DNA of 51,966 nt from an uncultured Clostridia bacterium (GCA_934122085.1 CAKOVS010000010.1:1-51966), one strand, 5' to 3'. Shown: positions 1-9,321, counted from the stretch's first letter. Notes: generated from the sequence alone by a model not told the origin. Program-made: numbers and translations.

Positions 1-103
1 TATACTTATATCACAAATTTAAAATTAGGACATTTTCCTAAATGATATATTAAGACATTATCATAAATGAATCATAATTACATTTTGTCTTTCGAATTAC
101 TTG

Positions 104-132
104 TTGACAATTTATGTAAATAATGTTATACT
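104..132 (+). promoter_or_regulatory. Consensus sigma-A promoter of the first GC-rich gene
   Basis: TTGACA lies at 104-109 and TATACT at 127-132, separated by 17 bp. A TG one base before the -10 (124-125) makes it an extended -10 promoter. It ends about 50 bp before the ATG at 185. The match to the housekeeping consensus is near perfect, so strong constitutive expression is expected (inference). Confidence 0.85.
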
Positions 133-184
133 ATATTTATATCGTTTATTTATTTTGGGTTTTCTTAAAGGAGGAAACATCATT

Positions 185-1339
185 ATGGCTAAAAACACCA
201 AGTCCGCAAAAAACACCAAGAAAGCTTTTCAGAGTGCTTTGATGCAGAAAGCAGCAGCAAAGGCTGCTTCTTCTAATGCCATCCAAACTGATGCATCTGT
301 TGAAGTTGCATCTCCTGATGCTGGTAAATCCACAAAGCACAATGAAGAAGCCTTCAAGAAGGCTCTTGATCAGCTTCTCTCTGGCTATCCCGCTGATGGC
401 CGTAACAAGAGAACTGATTTCAGTACCGTACTCAGCCTCTTGCTGAAGATGAATGTGGACATCAAGTCCAACAAGGAAATCTCCGCCGAAACAGAGAAAG
501 CCTTGAACATTCTGGGCTTCAGCACCAACAAGTCTGAAGGCAAGGAAAACATCTGCAAGGATGAAATTCCTGAACTGGTAGTCTACCTTTTCAATGGGTA
601 CCAGAAGGAACATCCTCTGTTCTGTGCAATTGATGCAGATATCCTGCACAATTGTCCCAACGAACTGGACGCTATTTCCAAGAAAATCTGGCATCCTATC
701 ATTCGTTACATCGTTTGCCAAACAGCATCTTACATGACGGAAGAAGATGCTAAACATCTTATGAGTGGTAAGTCCGAAGAAATCACAGATGTTCTTAAGA
801 ATGTCAAGTGTGCAGAACAGACCCGCTCTGTTCTGGCAAGTATTGCCTTTGAACTGGGTAAACTTGTCCTCACGCTGAAAGCTTCCACTCCTGTTCAGGA
901 AGTTGTTCATAGTGGTAACTGTCCTTTCGCAGGACTTAACCCCAACGACTTCCCTTCTTACGAAGAGGAACAGCCTGAAAAAGTCACTGTCATCGATGAA
1001 GTCTACCCTGAAGACAGAGTCTCTTCTCCTCAGTTCGTCGTAGAAGAAGAAAATGTCAAAGAGGAAGAAGTTCCTGAAGTTGAGACCACTCCTGAGCCCT
1101 CTTCTGTCACACCTGACATCACCTCCAAGCAGAACAGCAGCATTGCCACTCTCTTCCACACCGTTAAGGTGCTGAAGGCATACGGCAATCAGCTTCGTTC
1201 CCTTGAGGCTGAAGGCTTCGTGATCGAAGATGCACAGGCTCTGGTGGAAGCCAATGCACTTGGCTTCTCCTTCAATGAGCTCCTTCACAACGAAAAGATG
1301 GTTGAGACCCTCTCTTCCATCGTCAATTCTCTGAAGTAA
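185..1339 (+). CDS. Unknown protein, GC-rich codon usage, single-gene island
   Basis: I do not recognise this 384-aa protein. The start at 185 is chosen because AAAGGAGG precedes it at good spacing; an upstream in-frame TTG at 101 overlaps the -35 box and is rejected. The N-terminal 60 residues are Lys/Ala/Ser-rich and probably disordered. A helical middle region (about 65-260) is followed by an acidic Glu/Pro/Val linker (about 270-325) and a helical C-terminal segment (about 330-384). There is no signal peptide, membrane segment or familiar catalytic motif. Base composition differs sharply from its neighbours: 26 of 60 bases are G+C at 301-360 and 33 of 60 at 1201-1260, against 10 of 60 at 2101-2160 in the next gene. 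Codons such as AAG, CTG, ATC and GTC are common here and rare nearby. It has its own promoter and terminator. Recent acquisition is the simplest inference. Confidence 0.85.
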   Translation: MAKNTKSAKNTKKAFQSALMQKAAAKAASSNAIQTDASVEVASPDAGKSTKHNEEAFKKALDQLLSGYPADGRNKRTDFSTVLSLLLKMNVDIKSNKEISAETEKALNILGFSTNKSEGKENICKDEIPELVVYLFNGYQKEHPLFCAIDADILHNCPNELDAISKKIWHPIIRYIVCQTASYMTEEDAKHLMSGKSEEITDVLKNVKCAEQTRSVLASIAFELGKLVLTLKASTPVQEVVHSGNCPFAGLNPNDFPSYEEEQPEKVTVIDEVYPEDRVSSPQFVVEEENVKEEEVPEVETTPEPSSVTPDITSKQNSSIATLFHTVKVLKAYGNQLRSLEAEGFVIEDAQALVEANALGFSFNELLHNEKMVETLSSIVNSLK

Positions 1340-1367
1340 TGCTTTAGAGAAAACCCAAGCAACCCAA

Positions 1368-1402
1368 AAGCCAGCCGAACTTATTTCGGCTGGCTTCCTT
1401 TA
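1368..1402 (+). terminator. GC-rich intrinsic terminator
   Basis: A perfect 12-bp stem, AAGCCAGCCGAA (1368-1379) with TTCGGCTGGCTT (1385-1396), has a 5-nt loop and is followed by a short pyrimidine/T stretch. It closes the GC-rich gene. Its stem is much richer in GC than the native terminators in the window. Confidence 0.85.
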
Positions 1403-1434
1403 TACTTAATAGTAGTCTCGTTACTTGGTTATAT

Positions 1435-1602
1435 CTAAACAATAATTTCTACTACTATTTCTTCACTATTTTTTAACTTATTTTCTGGCTTTTTAGCCTC
1501 TTTGTCTTTTCCAAATAATTTAAAAAATATACTTTTTATGCTTCTTTTAAATTTTTCAAATCCTGTTTCTCTTCTTACAATAACCCATTTACTTTGTTCC
1601 AT
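1435..1602 (-). CDS. Small hypothetical protein, 55 aa
   Basis: This short ORF begins 14 nt after the stop of the GH15 gene, and its AAAGGA ribosome site abuts that stop, so coupled translation is likely. The product starts MEQSKWVIVRRETG and contains a basic amphipathic stretch (FEKFKRSIKSIFFKLFGK) followed by a charged tail ending in VVEIIV. It lacks a clear membrane span. Composition fits native AT-rich genes. Function is unknown; support is limited to the ribosome site, spacing and codon usage. Confidence 0.55.
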   Translation of the reverse strand: MEQSKWVIVRRETGFEKFKRSIKSIFFKLFGKDKEAKKPENKLKNSEEIVVEIIV

Positions 1603-1616
1603 TTATTCATTTCCTT

Positions 1617-3521
1617 TCATCTCACACTAAAAAGTTTTTCTAAAACTATAATAAACATTGCATGTGACCAGCCTAGTCCAATAACCCAATTTGGTTTTAA
1701 TGTTGAATTATCAACTTGTTCTCCTAAAAAACTATGTTTTCCAACAGTTTTTAATACAAAGTCAAATGTTTCTTTAGCTTTCTTCTTTTCTCCTATTTCT
1801 AAGTAATATAATGTCATCCATAGATTTGAAATTGGCCAAGGAGATCCTTTTCTATATCCGTCATTTTCATATCTTTGGTATCCACCAGTATATGTTCTAA
1901 GTATTAAATTTATATTTTCGACTGTATTTAAAACTTTTTTCTCTTTTGGTGAAAATACATTAAATGGATAAACAGCTCCAAGTAAACTTATATCAATTCT
2001 TCTATCTTCTGTATTTCTTACATATGATTTTCTATTTTCATCATATAGATTTTGATCAATATATTCTTTTACTTTTAACATTAGTTCATCTATTTCTTTA
2101 ATATTTTTGTTTATCTTTTCCTCTTTTAATCTATTATTTTCAAAATCAGAAACATTTTTTCCCAATGCTTTATATATTTTTTTCATAGTATCAAATGCTG
2201 AAAAAATACTTGCCAAAGAATACATATGTATTCCTTTATCATTTTCCTCCCAAATATCATAGCTCACAGGATATTTTCCTATATTTTCTAATACATCATA
2301 AACATATTTTTTTAAAAATGTAATTGCTAATTCACACATATGTAAATTTTCTTTTAAAAATTCTTCATTTTTAGTATATTCATAATGATTATATACTCCA
2401 TAAACTACACTAGCTGTTTCATCAACTTGATATCCCCAACAAGGTGCTAATCTTCCATCTGTATAAAATCTCTGTTCCCACATTCCATTTTTACTTTGTG
2501 TTATTCTGCAAAATTCACTATAAAATTTATCTGCCTCTTTATTCATTTTTAAAATATCTAAAGCTTGTGTAATAAATACTGCATCTCTTGGCCAGCAATA
2601 TGCATATCTTCCACATTGAGATAAATCTTCATCTACTTCTGGTGATGCAATAATTCCACCTGTTTCTTCATTCATTAATAATGGAAATAATAATATACTT
2701 CTTTTATATACATTTAATATTTTTTCTTCATAACTATTTTGAGGTTCTTTTATTTTTAATCCATCATGTTCTTTAACATATTTTCTCCAATATGCTTTTG
2801 TATCATTTAATTCTTTATTAAAATCTATCTTTCTTATTCTTTCGACTTCATCAATAAAGTCATGCATAGTTTTTTTGTTTTCATCAATATATATACATAT
2901 TTCAATATCTTTTCTATGCCCTGATGGAAGTTTTCCAATATCAAAACTTATACCTGAATCTTTTGACATTCCTACATAATCTTTTCCACCTATAATTCCG
3001 CTTCCTATATTATTTGACGTACCATTTACTTGACCAGCAAATATCTTCTCAGATTTTGAAAATGTTGCCATTGAAAAATCATGTGCAAATTGAACCATTC
3101 CATTATCTAATTTCATACCACTTATAAAATTATTTTGGTCTGATAATAATTCTGAATGTATTAAAAATTTAATATCTTGTTCTATATTACTATCATTTAT
3201 AAATGAATATTTCTTTACTAATACATCTTCTTTTATAGTTACAAAATCTGTTTGAACTATTTTTAAATTAAAATATGTATTTGTTATTTCTGTATTTAAA
3301 ATATTTGTGTCTGTATCATAATATTGTATATATGTATTATTTATATCATCATGTAAATATATTATATTTGAGTCATTTACTTTTACTCCTGTATGAAAAT
3401 ACTTCAAATATTGCCTATTATCATGATTTGGATATGATAATCTTAACATTTCTCCTTTGCTTGAAAATGTTGCAAGCATGTTTTTATTTCCTATTATTGC
3501 ATCATTTAAATATTTTTCCAT
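1617..3521 (-). CDS. Glycoside hydrolase family 15 (glucoamylase-like)
   Basis: This 634-aa protein has the two-part layout of bacterial GH15 enzymes, which release glucose from alpha-glucans by an inverting mechanism: an N-terminal beta-rich region (about 1-260) and an (alpha/alpha)6 barrel. Visible family motifs are YCWPRDA near residue 307, YQVDETA, YDIWEEN near 424 (probable general-acid Glu) and FLGEQVD near 599 (probable general-base Glu), then WVIGLGWSHAMF. There is no signal peptide, so it is probably cytoplasmic and acts on glycogen or maltodextrin; trehalase-like relatives exist in the family. No good Shine-Dalgarno lies directly before the ATG; a leader ORF overlaps it (see 3506-3559). 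It follows the beta-CASP gene after 91 bp. Confidence 0.88.
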   Translation of the reverse strand: MEKYLNDAIIGNKNMLATFSSKGEMLRLSYPNHDNRQYLKYFHTGVKVNDSNIIYLHDDINNTYIQYYDTDTNILNTEITNTYFNLKIVQTDFVTIKEDVLVKKYSFINDSNIEQDIKFLIHSELLSDQNNFISGMKLDNGMVQFAHDFSMATFSKSEKIFAGQVNGTSNNIGSGIIGGKDYVGMSKDSGISFDIGKLPSGHRKDIEICIYIDENKKTMHDFIDEVERIRKIDFNKELNDTKAYWRKYVKEHDGLKIKEPQNSYEEKILNVYKRSILLFPLLMNEETGGIIASPEVDEDLSQCGRYAYCWPRDAVFITQALDILKMNKEADKFYSEFCRITQSKNGMWEQRFYTDGRLAPCWGYQVDETASVVYGVYNHYEYTKNEEFLKENLHMCELAITFLKKYVYDVLENIGKYPVSYDIWEENDKGIHMYSLASIFSAFDTMKKIYKALGKNVSDFENNRLKEEKINKNIKEIDELMLKVKEYIDQNLYDENRKSYVRNTEDRRIDISLLGAVYPFNVFSPKEKKVLNTVENINLILRTYTGGYQRYENDGYRKGSPWPISNLWMTLYYLEIGEKKKAKETFDFVLKTVGKHSFLGEQVDNSTLKPNWVIGLGWSHAMFIIVLEKLFSVR

Positions 3522-3559
3522 TGTATTTTGATTAGATGCCAGACTGATTCTGGCACCAT
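3506..3559 (-). CDS. Putative 17-codon leader ORF overlapping the GH15 start
   Basis: On the minus strand GGAG followed by six bases and ATG (3559) opens a 17-codon frame, beginning MVPESVWHLIKIQ, that stops with TAA at 3508-3506 inside the GH15 gene. The GH15 ATG at 3521 has no own ribosome site within 15 nt, so ribosomes may reach it by coupling from this frame. The leader codons run through the hairpin at 3537-3555. That it is translated is an inference from the ribosome site and overlap. Confidence 0.4.
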   Translation of the reverse strand: MVPESVWHLIKIQWKNI

Positions 3560-3620
3560 TCCTTTCTCCTTGTATTTTGACTAGATATCAAATATATTTT
3601 GACACCTTTACTTTATCCTT
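3523..3620 (-). repeat. Two tandem 49-bp hairpin units
   Basis: Copy A (3523-3571) and copy B (3572-3620) are equal in length and align without gaps, both starting GTATTTTGA. Read on the minus strand each holds a 7-bp stem and 5-nt loop: TGCCAGA/TCTGGCA around ATCAG in A, and TGTCAAA/TTTGATA around ATATA in B. At two stem positions both partners changed together (C-G to T-A and G-C to A-T), which argues that the fold is retained. Copy B covers the stop codon of the upstream beta-CASP gene. Confidence 0.7.
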
Positions 3621-5256
3621 CAACTACATTTAAAATTTGTTGCTCTAAGTCTTTAATTTTCTCATTTATTCTAAATATATCTTCATCTCTTAATTCATCA
3701 TCTGTCATATCTTCTTTTACCATAACTTCCATATCTGCAAGTTCATCTTTTAATTTTTCTAATCTTTCTAGAACTTCATTCTTTAATGTTAATGTTTTCT
3801 TTATCTTAATTCTGTTTACAATTCTTAATTCATCATCTAATTGATATGTTTCACCATATTCAGGTATTGTTACTCCAATTCCTGTATTTTCTAATATTTT
3901 ATTTCTTAATACTTCTTGTGATTCTTCTTCACCATGTACTAAAAATATGTGTTTTGGCTTATTATAGAATGAGTATACAAAATTCATAAGCCATTCTTGG
4001 TCAGCATGACCAGAATATCCCTCAATATATTCAATTCTTGCATTTACTGCAAATTCTTCTCCAAATATTGTAACTTTTTTTGCTCCATTTACAATTTCAT
4101 ATCCTAATGTTCCTGGTGCTTGATATCCTACAAATAATATTGTGCTTTTTGGATTCCATATATTATGTTTTAAATGGTGTTTTATTCTTCCTACATCACA
4201 CATACCACTTGCTGAAATTATTATTGATGGCTCATCACTTTCATTTAATGCTTTTGATTCATCTGCTGTTTGAGTAAATTTTAAACCTGGAAATTCTAAT
4301 GGATTATTTCCTCTTTCCATTTCTTCTTTTACTTCATCTTCAAATAAGTCCATATTTTCTTTAAATACTTGTGTTGCTGATATTGCAAGTGGACTATCAA
4401 CATATACTGGTACTTTCATTAATGTTCTATATTCTCTTAAAAATTCTTCATCATGCCTATTTTCTTTTATTTTATTAATTTCATATAAAATTTCTTGTGT
4501 TCTTCCTACTGCAAATGATGGTATCACTACTGTTCCTCCATTATCAATAGTTTCAGAGACTATTTTTAAGAATAATTCTGCTTTTTGATCATTTCTTATA
4601 TGTAATCTACTTCCATATGTTGATTCCATAACTAAATAATCGCATTTATCTATCATTGTTGGTTCTGCCAAAAGTGGTATATCATTATTTCCTAAATCTC
4701 CTGAAAATACAGCTTTCGTTTCTTTTCCATCTTCTTTTGCCCATATTTCTATTGTACTTGAACCTAGCATATGTCCAGCATCATTAAATCTAACATATAT
4801 ATCTTCAGATACTTGTATTATTTCGTCATATTTTACAGGTACAAATATTTCCATACATTTTAATGCATCTTCTGCGGTATAAAGTGGTCCTCGTGTTGGC
4901 TGGCCTTTTCTTAATCTTTTTTTGTTTTTCCATTCTGCTTCCATTTCTTGAATATGACCACTATCTGGTAACATTATTTGACATAAGTCACATGTTGCTT
5001 TATGTGCATATATTGGACCTTTAAATCCATCATTATATAATTTTGGTATTCTTCCAGAATGGTCTATATGTGCATGTGTTAACAACATAAAATCTATTTC
5101 TGCAGGATTATAATCAAATTCTCTATAATTTTGTTCCTCTAATTCTGCTTTTCCTTGATATAATCCACAATCAACTAAAAACTTTTTTCCAGCAGTTTCA
5201 ACTAAAAAGTTTGAACCTGTTACTATTTTTGTAGCTCCTAAAAAAGTTATTTTCAT
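3613..5256 (-). CDS. Metallo-beta-lactamase/beta-CASP ribonuclease-type protein
   Basis: The 547-aa product begins MKITFLGATKIVTGS and has the zinc-binding THAHIDHSGR motif near residue 60, a further GH (NDAGHMLGSS) and FSGDLG, then the beta-CASP insert and the RMMBL-type end (EGYSGHADQEWL, FLVHGEEES). This is the architecture of CPSF73-like RNA-processing nucleases. About 75 C-terminal residues form a charged helical extension beyond the usual family length. Metal ligands look intact, so RNA endo/exonuclease activity is likely; the substrate cannot be read from the sequence. It follows the 508-aa coiled-coil gene after 18 bp and has a good AGGAGG-type ribosome site, indicating a shared transcript. 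Confidence 0.88.
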   Translation of the reverse strand: MKITFLGATKIVTGSNFLVETAGKKFLVDCGLYQGKAELEEQNYREFDYNPAEIDFMLLTHAHIDHSGRIPKLYNDGFKGPIYAHKATCDLCQIMLPDSGHIQEMEAEWKNKKRLRKGQPTRGPLYTAEDALKCMEIFVPVKYDEIIQVSEDIYVRFNDAGHMLGSSTIEIWAKEDGKETKAVFSGDLGNNDIPLLAEPTMIDKCDYLVMESTYGSRLHIRNDQKAELFLKIVSETIDNGGTVVIPSFAVGRTQEILYEINKIKENRHDEEFLREYRTLMKVPVYVDSPLAISATQVFKENMDLFEDEVKEEMERGNNPLEFPGLKFTQTADESKALNESDEPSIIISASGMCDVGRIKHHLKHNIWNPKSTILFVGYQAPGTLGYEIVNGAKKVTIFGEEFAVNARIEYIEGYSGHADQEWLMNFVYSFYNKPKHIFLVHGEEESQEVLRNKILENTGIGVTIPEYGETYQLDDELRIVNRIKIKKTLTLKNEVLERLEKLKDELADMEVMVKEDMTDDELRDEDIFRINEKIKDLEQQILNVVEG

Positions 5257-5274
5257 CTATTAATCCTCCGTTTT

Positions 5275-6801
5275 TTAATTAAAGATTTTAATCTTCTTAT
5301 TTATCTTATTCTTCTCAATATTGTTTATTATAAATTTCTCTTCTGAAATGTTTTCATCAAATAATTGAAAATATTTTTTATCATATTCTGTGAAAATTTT
5401 ATAATATAATTCCTCTAAATCTATTATTCTTGTTTCAAATATATGTGTCCATACTTCAAATGGTACTTCTTTTGATACTATTTTCTCTTTTTTTCCTATT
5501 TTTATTAATTCTTTTTCAATTTCAATTATTTCTTTTTTTAATTCTGGAACATCTTTTATTGAGTTTTGACCATTAAATGGTATTAACATATAATATCTAA
5601 ATTTATATATTAAATTTAATAATGTATCTTTATTAGAATATTCTATTTCTTGTTTAAAACATGTTAAAAATGTTTCTACAAATTTTAAATAAACTCCTTT
5701 TTGTTCTTCTTCAGTATAATATATTGTTTCTAATAAATTTTTTTCTTGTGTTATTTTTTTCTTACTTTCTACATAATTATGTGGTAATAATTTTAAATTT
5801 ATATTCTCAATATTTTTCAAATTTTCTTGTTTTTTTAAATTTAATTGTTGCTTTAGAACTCTTACACTAAAAACTTTTTTCTCTATCGGAACTCCTTCAT
5901 TAACTTTTTTATACTGATTTTTCAATTCTTTTTCTGAACTTAATATCTTTTGAATTACTGCTATTTCTTTTTCTGATTCCTTTTTTTCTTCTGTTAATTC
6001 ATTAATATATTGTTCTACATTAGTTCTCTTTTTTATATCATTATCAATTTCATTTAATTGTTGTATCTTTTCAGATTTAAAGTCTATGTCTTGTTCAATT
6101 TCATTCATTATAGCAATTTTTTCAATTGTTTCATATAATTTTTTTGCATTTTCAATTCCATATTTATTTGAAATTTGTTCTTTAAACATATTATAATAAT
6201 CTATTATTCCATCTGTATCAAAACTCCAATTATCCATAAATTCTTCTCCAAGTAATATTTGGAGTATTTGATATACAAGATTTGAACTTATACTTTCTAT
6301 TTCTGTTTTTATTGTTGTCCATGACCAACCATTAAAATCTCTTAATACTTCTACTCTATCTATGCTTTTTCCAGTCATTATTAAATTTGATAATGGTTTT
6401 GATATAATTTCATATTTACTATTAATTATTTTGTTATTATTTATACTTTTTTCTATCGCATATAATAATTTTGCTTCAATTGGATATGATATTATTTGAC
6501 TTTCATCTATATAAAATTTATTTTTTTCTAAGCTTTTTCTTATTTTTTCGTCTTCGACTTTTTCATTGAAGCTTACTGTTACAATTTTATTACATTTTCT
6601 TTTTATATTTTTGTTGATTTCATCTACATATTCTTTTTTGTTTCGTTGAATTACTTTTGCTTTTTGATAATCTTTATATGATACATCTATTTTATATAAA
6701 ATTCCTTGGAGAAGATTTTTTGTTTTTTCATCTACATCTTTTTGCTCTAATACTGATTCTAGTATTTCATTACAGTCTTTCTTTAGAAATTTTTCTAACA
6801 T
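5275..6801 (-). CDS. Hypothetical coiled-coil protein, 508 aa
   Basis: I do not recognise this protein. It is Lys/Glu/Ile/Asn-rich with no signal peptide or membrane span. A helical N-terminal region (1-130) leads to a more globular part containing DFNGWSWTTIK near residue 155. Heptad-rich coiled coil spans roughly residues 225-350, and a helical C-terminal domain follows. The start has a strong AGGAGG site. It lies 24 bp after ftsK and 18 bp before the beta-CASP gene, so it is probably in their operon. A structural or scaffold role is a guess from the coiled coil only. Confidence 0.75.
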   Translation of the reverse strand: MLEKFLKKDCNEILESVLEQKDVDEKTKNLLQGILYKIDVSYKDYQKAKVIQRNKKEYVDEINKNIKRKCNKIVTVSFNEKVEDEKIRKSLEKNKFYIDESQIISYPIEAKLLYAIEKSINNNKIINSKYEIISKPLSNLIMTGKSIDRVEVLRDFNGWSWTTIKTEIESISSNLVYQILQILLGEEFMDNWSFDTDGIIDYYNMFKEQISNKYGIENAKKLYETIEKIAIMNEIEQDIDFKSEKIQQLNEIDNDIKKRTNVEQYINELTEEKKESEKEIAVIQKILSSEKELKNQYKKVNEGVPIEKKVFSVRVLKQQLNLKKQENLKNIENINLKLLPHNYVESKKKITQEKNLLETIYYTEEEQKGVYLKFVETFLTCFKQEIEYSNKDTLLNLIYKFRYYMLIPFNGQNSIKDVPELKKEIIEIEKELIKIGKKEKIVSKEVPFEVWTHIFETRIIDLEELYYKIFTEYDKKYFQLFDENISEEKFIINNIEKNKINKKIKIFN

Positions 6802-6825
6802 ATCTTCTCCTCCTCTCTTTTGTAA

Positions 6826-9321
6826 CTATTCTTGATTATCTTCAGGTGATGTTCCCATTTTTAATTCTTCCCATCTTTCTTTTGACATTAATACTTGACG
6901 TGGTTTGCTTCCTTGATATCCTGAAATAATTCCTCTTTCTTCCATTTGATCTATTATTCTTCCAGCTCTTGCATATCCTACATTAAATTTTCTTTGTATA
7001 AATGATGTTGAAGCTTGACCTGTTTCAACAACTAAGTCTATTGCTTCCATTAAATGTTCATCTGTATTATCATCTGGATCTTTTGAATTTGTGTCTTGAA
7101 TTTCTTTATCTGTTTTACCACTTTTTTCTATTGAATCTAATATATCTTCATTATATGTTGCTTCACCATTTGTTTTTACAAATGATACTATTTTCTCTAC
7201 TTCTTCATCAGATACAAATGCACCTTGAATTCTTGTTGGTTTTGCTGCTCCTGTTGGATAATATAACATATCACCTTTTCCTAATAATTTTTCTGCTCCT
7301 ACCTGGTCTAATATTGTTCTTGAATCTACTTGTGAAGATACTGCAAATGCAATTCTTGATGGTATGTTTGCTTTGATTATACCTGTGATTACATCAACAG
7401 ATGGTCTTTGTGTTGCTATTATTAAGTGCATTCCCGCTGCTCTTGCTTTTTGTGCTAAACGACAAATTGAATCTTCTACTTCTTTTGCTGCAACCATCAT
7501 TAAATCTGCCAACTCATCTATTATAATTAATATTTGTGGTAATTTTCCAACTCCTTCTTCTTTTTCTATTAATGCATTATATCCTTTTAAATCTCTTACA
7601 CCTTTTTGCGCAAATAAATTATATCTATTATCCATCTCTTGTACAGCCCATGCTAATGCTCCAGCTGCTTTTTTAGGATCTGTTACTACTGGTATTAATA
7701 AATGTGGTATTCCATTATATACTGATAATTCGACTACTTTGGGGTCTACCATTACAAGTTTTACTTCACTTGGTTTTGCTTTATATATTATACTTGTTAT
7801 TATTGTATTTATACAAACACTCTTTCCAGAACCTGTTGAACCTGCAATTAATGTATGTGGCATTTTAGCCATATCTGCAATTGCTACTTTTCCTGCAACA
7901 TCTTTTCCTAATGCTACACTCATTTTTGATTTGCTTTCAGCAAATTCGTCTGATTCTAATACATCTCTTAAATGTACCATTTCTTTTTCTTGATTTGGTA
8001 CTTCTATTCCTACTGCTTGTTTTCCAGGAATTGGTGCTTCTATTCTAATTGTTTCAGCTGCTAAGTTTAATGCAATATCATCTGCTAGATTTGCAATTTT
8101 ACTAACTCTTACACCTTCTGCTGGCTTTAATTCATATCTTGTTATTGCTGGTCCTACTGTTACATTTTCTACTTTTGCTTGAACTCCAAAACTATATAAT
8201 GTTTTTTGTAATCTTGTTGCAACATCTGTTAATGCTTTTGCACCACCTTTTATAGTCTTTTTTTCACCTTTACTTAATATTTCTATTGGAGGATACTGAT
8301 AATTTTCATCTTCTACTATCATTGCATGTTCAAGCTGTAAAACTTGTTTTGTTTTATCTTCTTTTTGCTCTTCCTCTTTTTTAAATAAATCATTTTCAAT
8401 ATAGTCTGGATCTATATTTTCTTTTTCTACAATTGTACTTGCTACATTTGCAATACTTGATTTTCCTTTTTTCTTTTCTTTTGTTAATGGTATTAAATCA
8501 TTTTTTCCATGTTTGAATTTTGTACGTCCATTTTCGTCTATTTCTTCTATTGCTCTTCCATTAAGATTAATTTTTATTTGTCCTTCACTATCTTCTTCTG
8601 TATTTTCTAAATATGCTTTTCTATTTTCTTCTCTTAATTTTGCTTTTATTTCTTTTTTGCTTAATTTTTCTGTTGTACCTTGTTCTTTCATCATTGCCAT
8701 TTTCTCTAATTTTTCTTGGTGCCTTGCTTCTTTTTCTTCCATCTTTAATTCATGCTTTGTTTTACTATTTTCTACTCCTGATTGAATTATTGATCTTATT
8801 ATTTCAGCAACATCAATTCCAAATGTCGTTGCAAATAAAATTACTGCTGCTCCTACACTTATTATAATAGTACCAATTTTTCCAAACAACTTAAATAATG
8901 GTACTGCAGCAATTGTTCCTAATGCTCCTCCACCAATATTATTTTCTCCTAATTGATATGCATCTTTTACAACTTCAGATATATTTTGTTCTATATTTAT
9001 TTCTCCATTATATATTTGATAAACACTTAATATAACAGCAATAAATATTAACAATAATACATATTGGCCTATTTTAGATGATATATATCCATCATCATCT
9101 ATACATGCCATTTTTATTGCAACAGCAAATGCTCCTATAGGCAATACATATTTCAATATTCCTATCATTCCTCCAAAAAAATCACTTAATGCAATTCCAA
9201 TAGTTCCTGATTGTGTATATATTAGTACAGTTAATAATACACTTAAAATTATTACTATAATTAGTGATATATCTTGTTTCTTTTCTTGTTTTTTCTTTTT
9301 ATTACTTTTTCTTTTTGCCAT
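6826..9321 (-). CDS. ftsK: DNA translocase FtsK/SpoIIIE
   Basis: The 831-aa protein pumps double-stranded DNA across the division or sporulation septum. A basic N-terminus is followed by four membrane segments within about residues 15-185, a charged linker to about 330, and the RecA-like motor. Walker A is GSTGSGKS and Walker B is ILIIIDELADLM; TQRPSVDVITG follows. The C-terminal gamma winged helix, which reads DNA orientation signals, includes GYARAGRIIDQMEERG and ends in an acidic tail. In a spore former this gene may serve as FtsK, SpoIIIE or both. It heads a run of closely spaced minus-strand genes. Confidence 0.95.
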   Translation of the reverse strand: MAKRKSNKKKKQEKKQDISLIIVIILSVLLTVLIYTQSGTIGIALSDFFGGMIGILKYVLPIGAFAVAIKMACIDDDGYISSKIGQYVLLLIFIAVILSVYQIYNGEINIEQNISEVVKDAYQLGENNIGGGALGTIAAVPLFKLFGKIGTIIISVGAAVILFATTFGIDVAEIIRSIIQSGVENSKTKHELKMEEKEARHQEKLEKMAMMKEQGTTEKLSKKEIKAKLREENRKAYLENTEEDSEGQIKINLNGRAIEEIDENGRTKFKHGKNDLIPLTKEKKKGKSSIANVASTIVEKENIDPDYIENDLFKKEEEQKEDKTKQVLQLEHAMIVEDENYQYPPIEILSKGEKKTIKGGAKALTDVATRLQKTLYSFGVQAKVENVTVGPAITRYELKPAEGVRVSKIANLADDIALNLAAETIRIEAPIPGKQAVGIEVPNQEKEMVHLRDVLESDEFAESKSKMSVALGKDVAGKVAIADMAKMPHTLIAGSTGSGKSVCINTIITSIIYKAKPSEVKLVMVDPKVVELSVYNGIPHLLIPVVTDPKKAAGALAWAVQEMDNRYNLFAQKGVRDLKGYNALIEKEEGVGKLPQILIIIDELADLMMVAAKEVEDSICRLAQKARAAGMHLIIATQRPSVDVITGIIKANIPSRIAFAVSSQVDSRTILDQVGAEKLLGKGDMLYYPTGAAKPTRIQGAFVSDEEVEKIVSFVKTNGEATYNEDILDSIEKSGKTDKEIQDTNSKDPDDNTDEHLMEAIDLVVETGQASTSFIQRKFNVGYARAGRIIDQMEERGIISGYQGSKPRQVLMSKERWEELKMGTSPEDNQE

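Noticed and set aside
101..184. Upstream extension of the first GC-rich gene starting with TTG at 101
   Set aside because: It overlaps the -35 and -10 boxes, has no ribosome site, and the extension has a hydrophobic, AT-rich composition unlike the rest of the protein.
146..1288. Long minus-strand ORF (380 codons) opposite the GC-rich gene
   Set aside because: Shadow of the real frame; no ribosome site and implausible composition, while the plus strand has promoter, ribosome site and terminator.
7364..7993. Plus-strand ORF of 209 codons inside ftsK
   Set aside because: Lies wholly opposite the conserved FtsK motor; no promoter or ribosome site.
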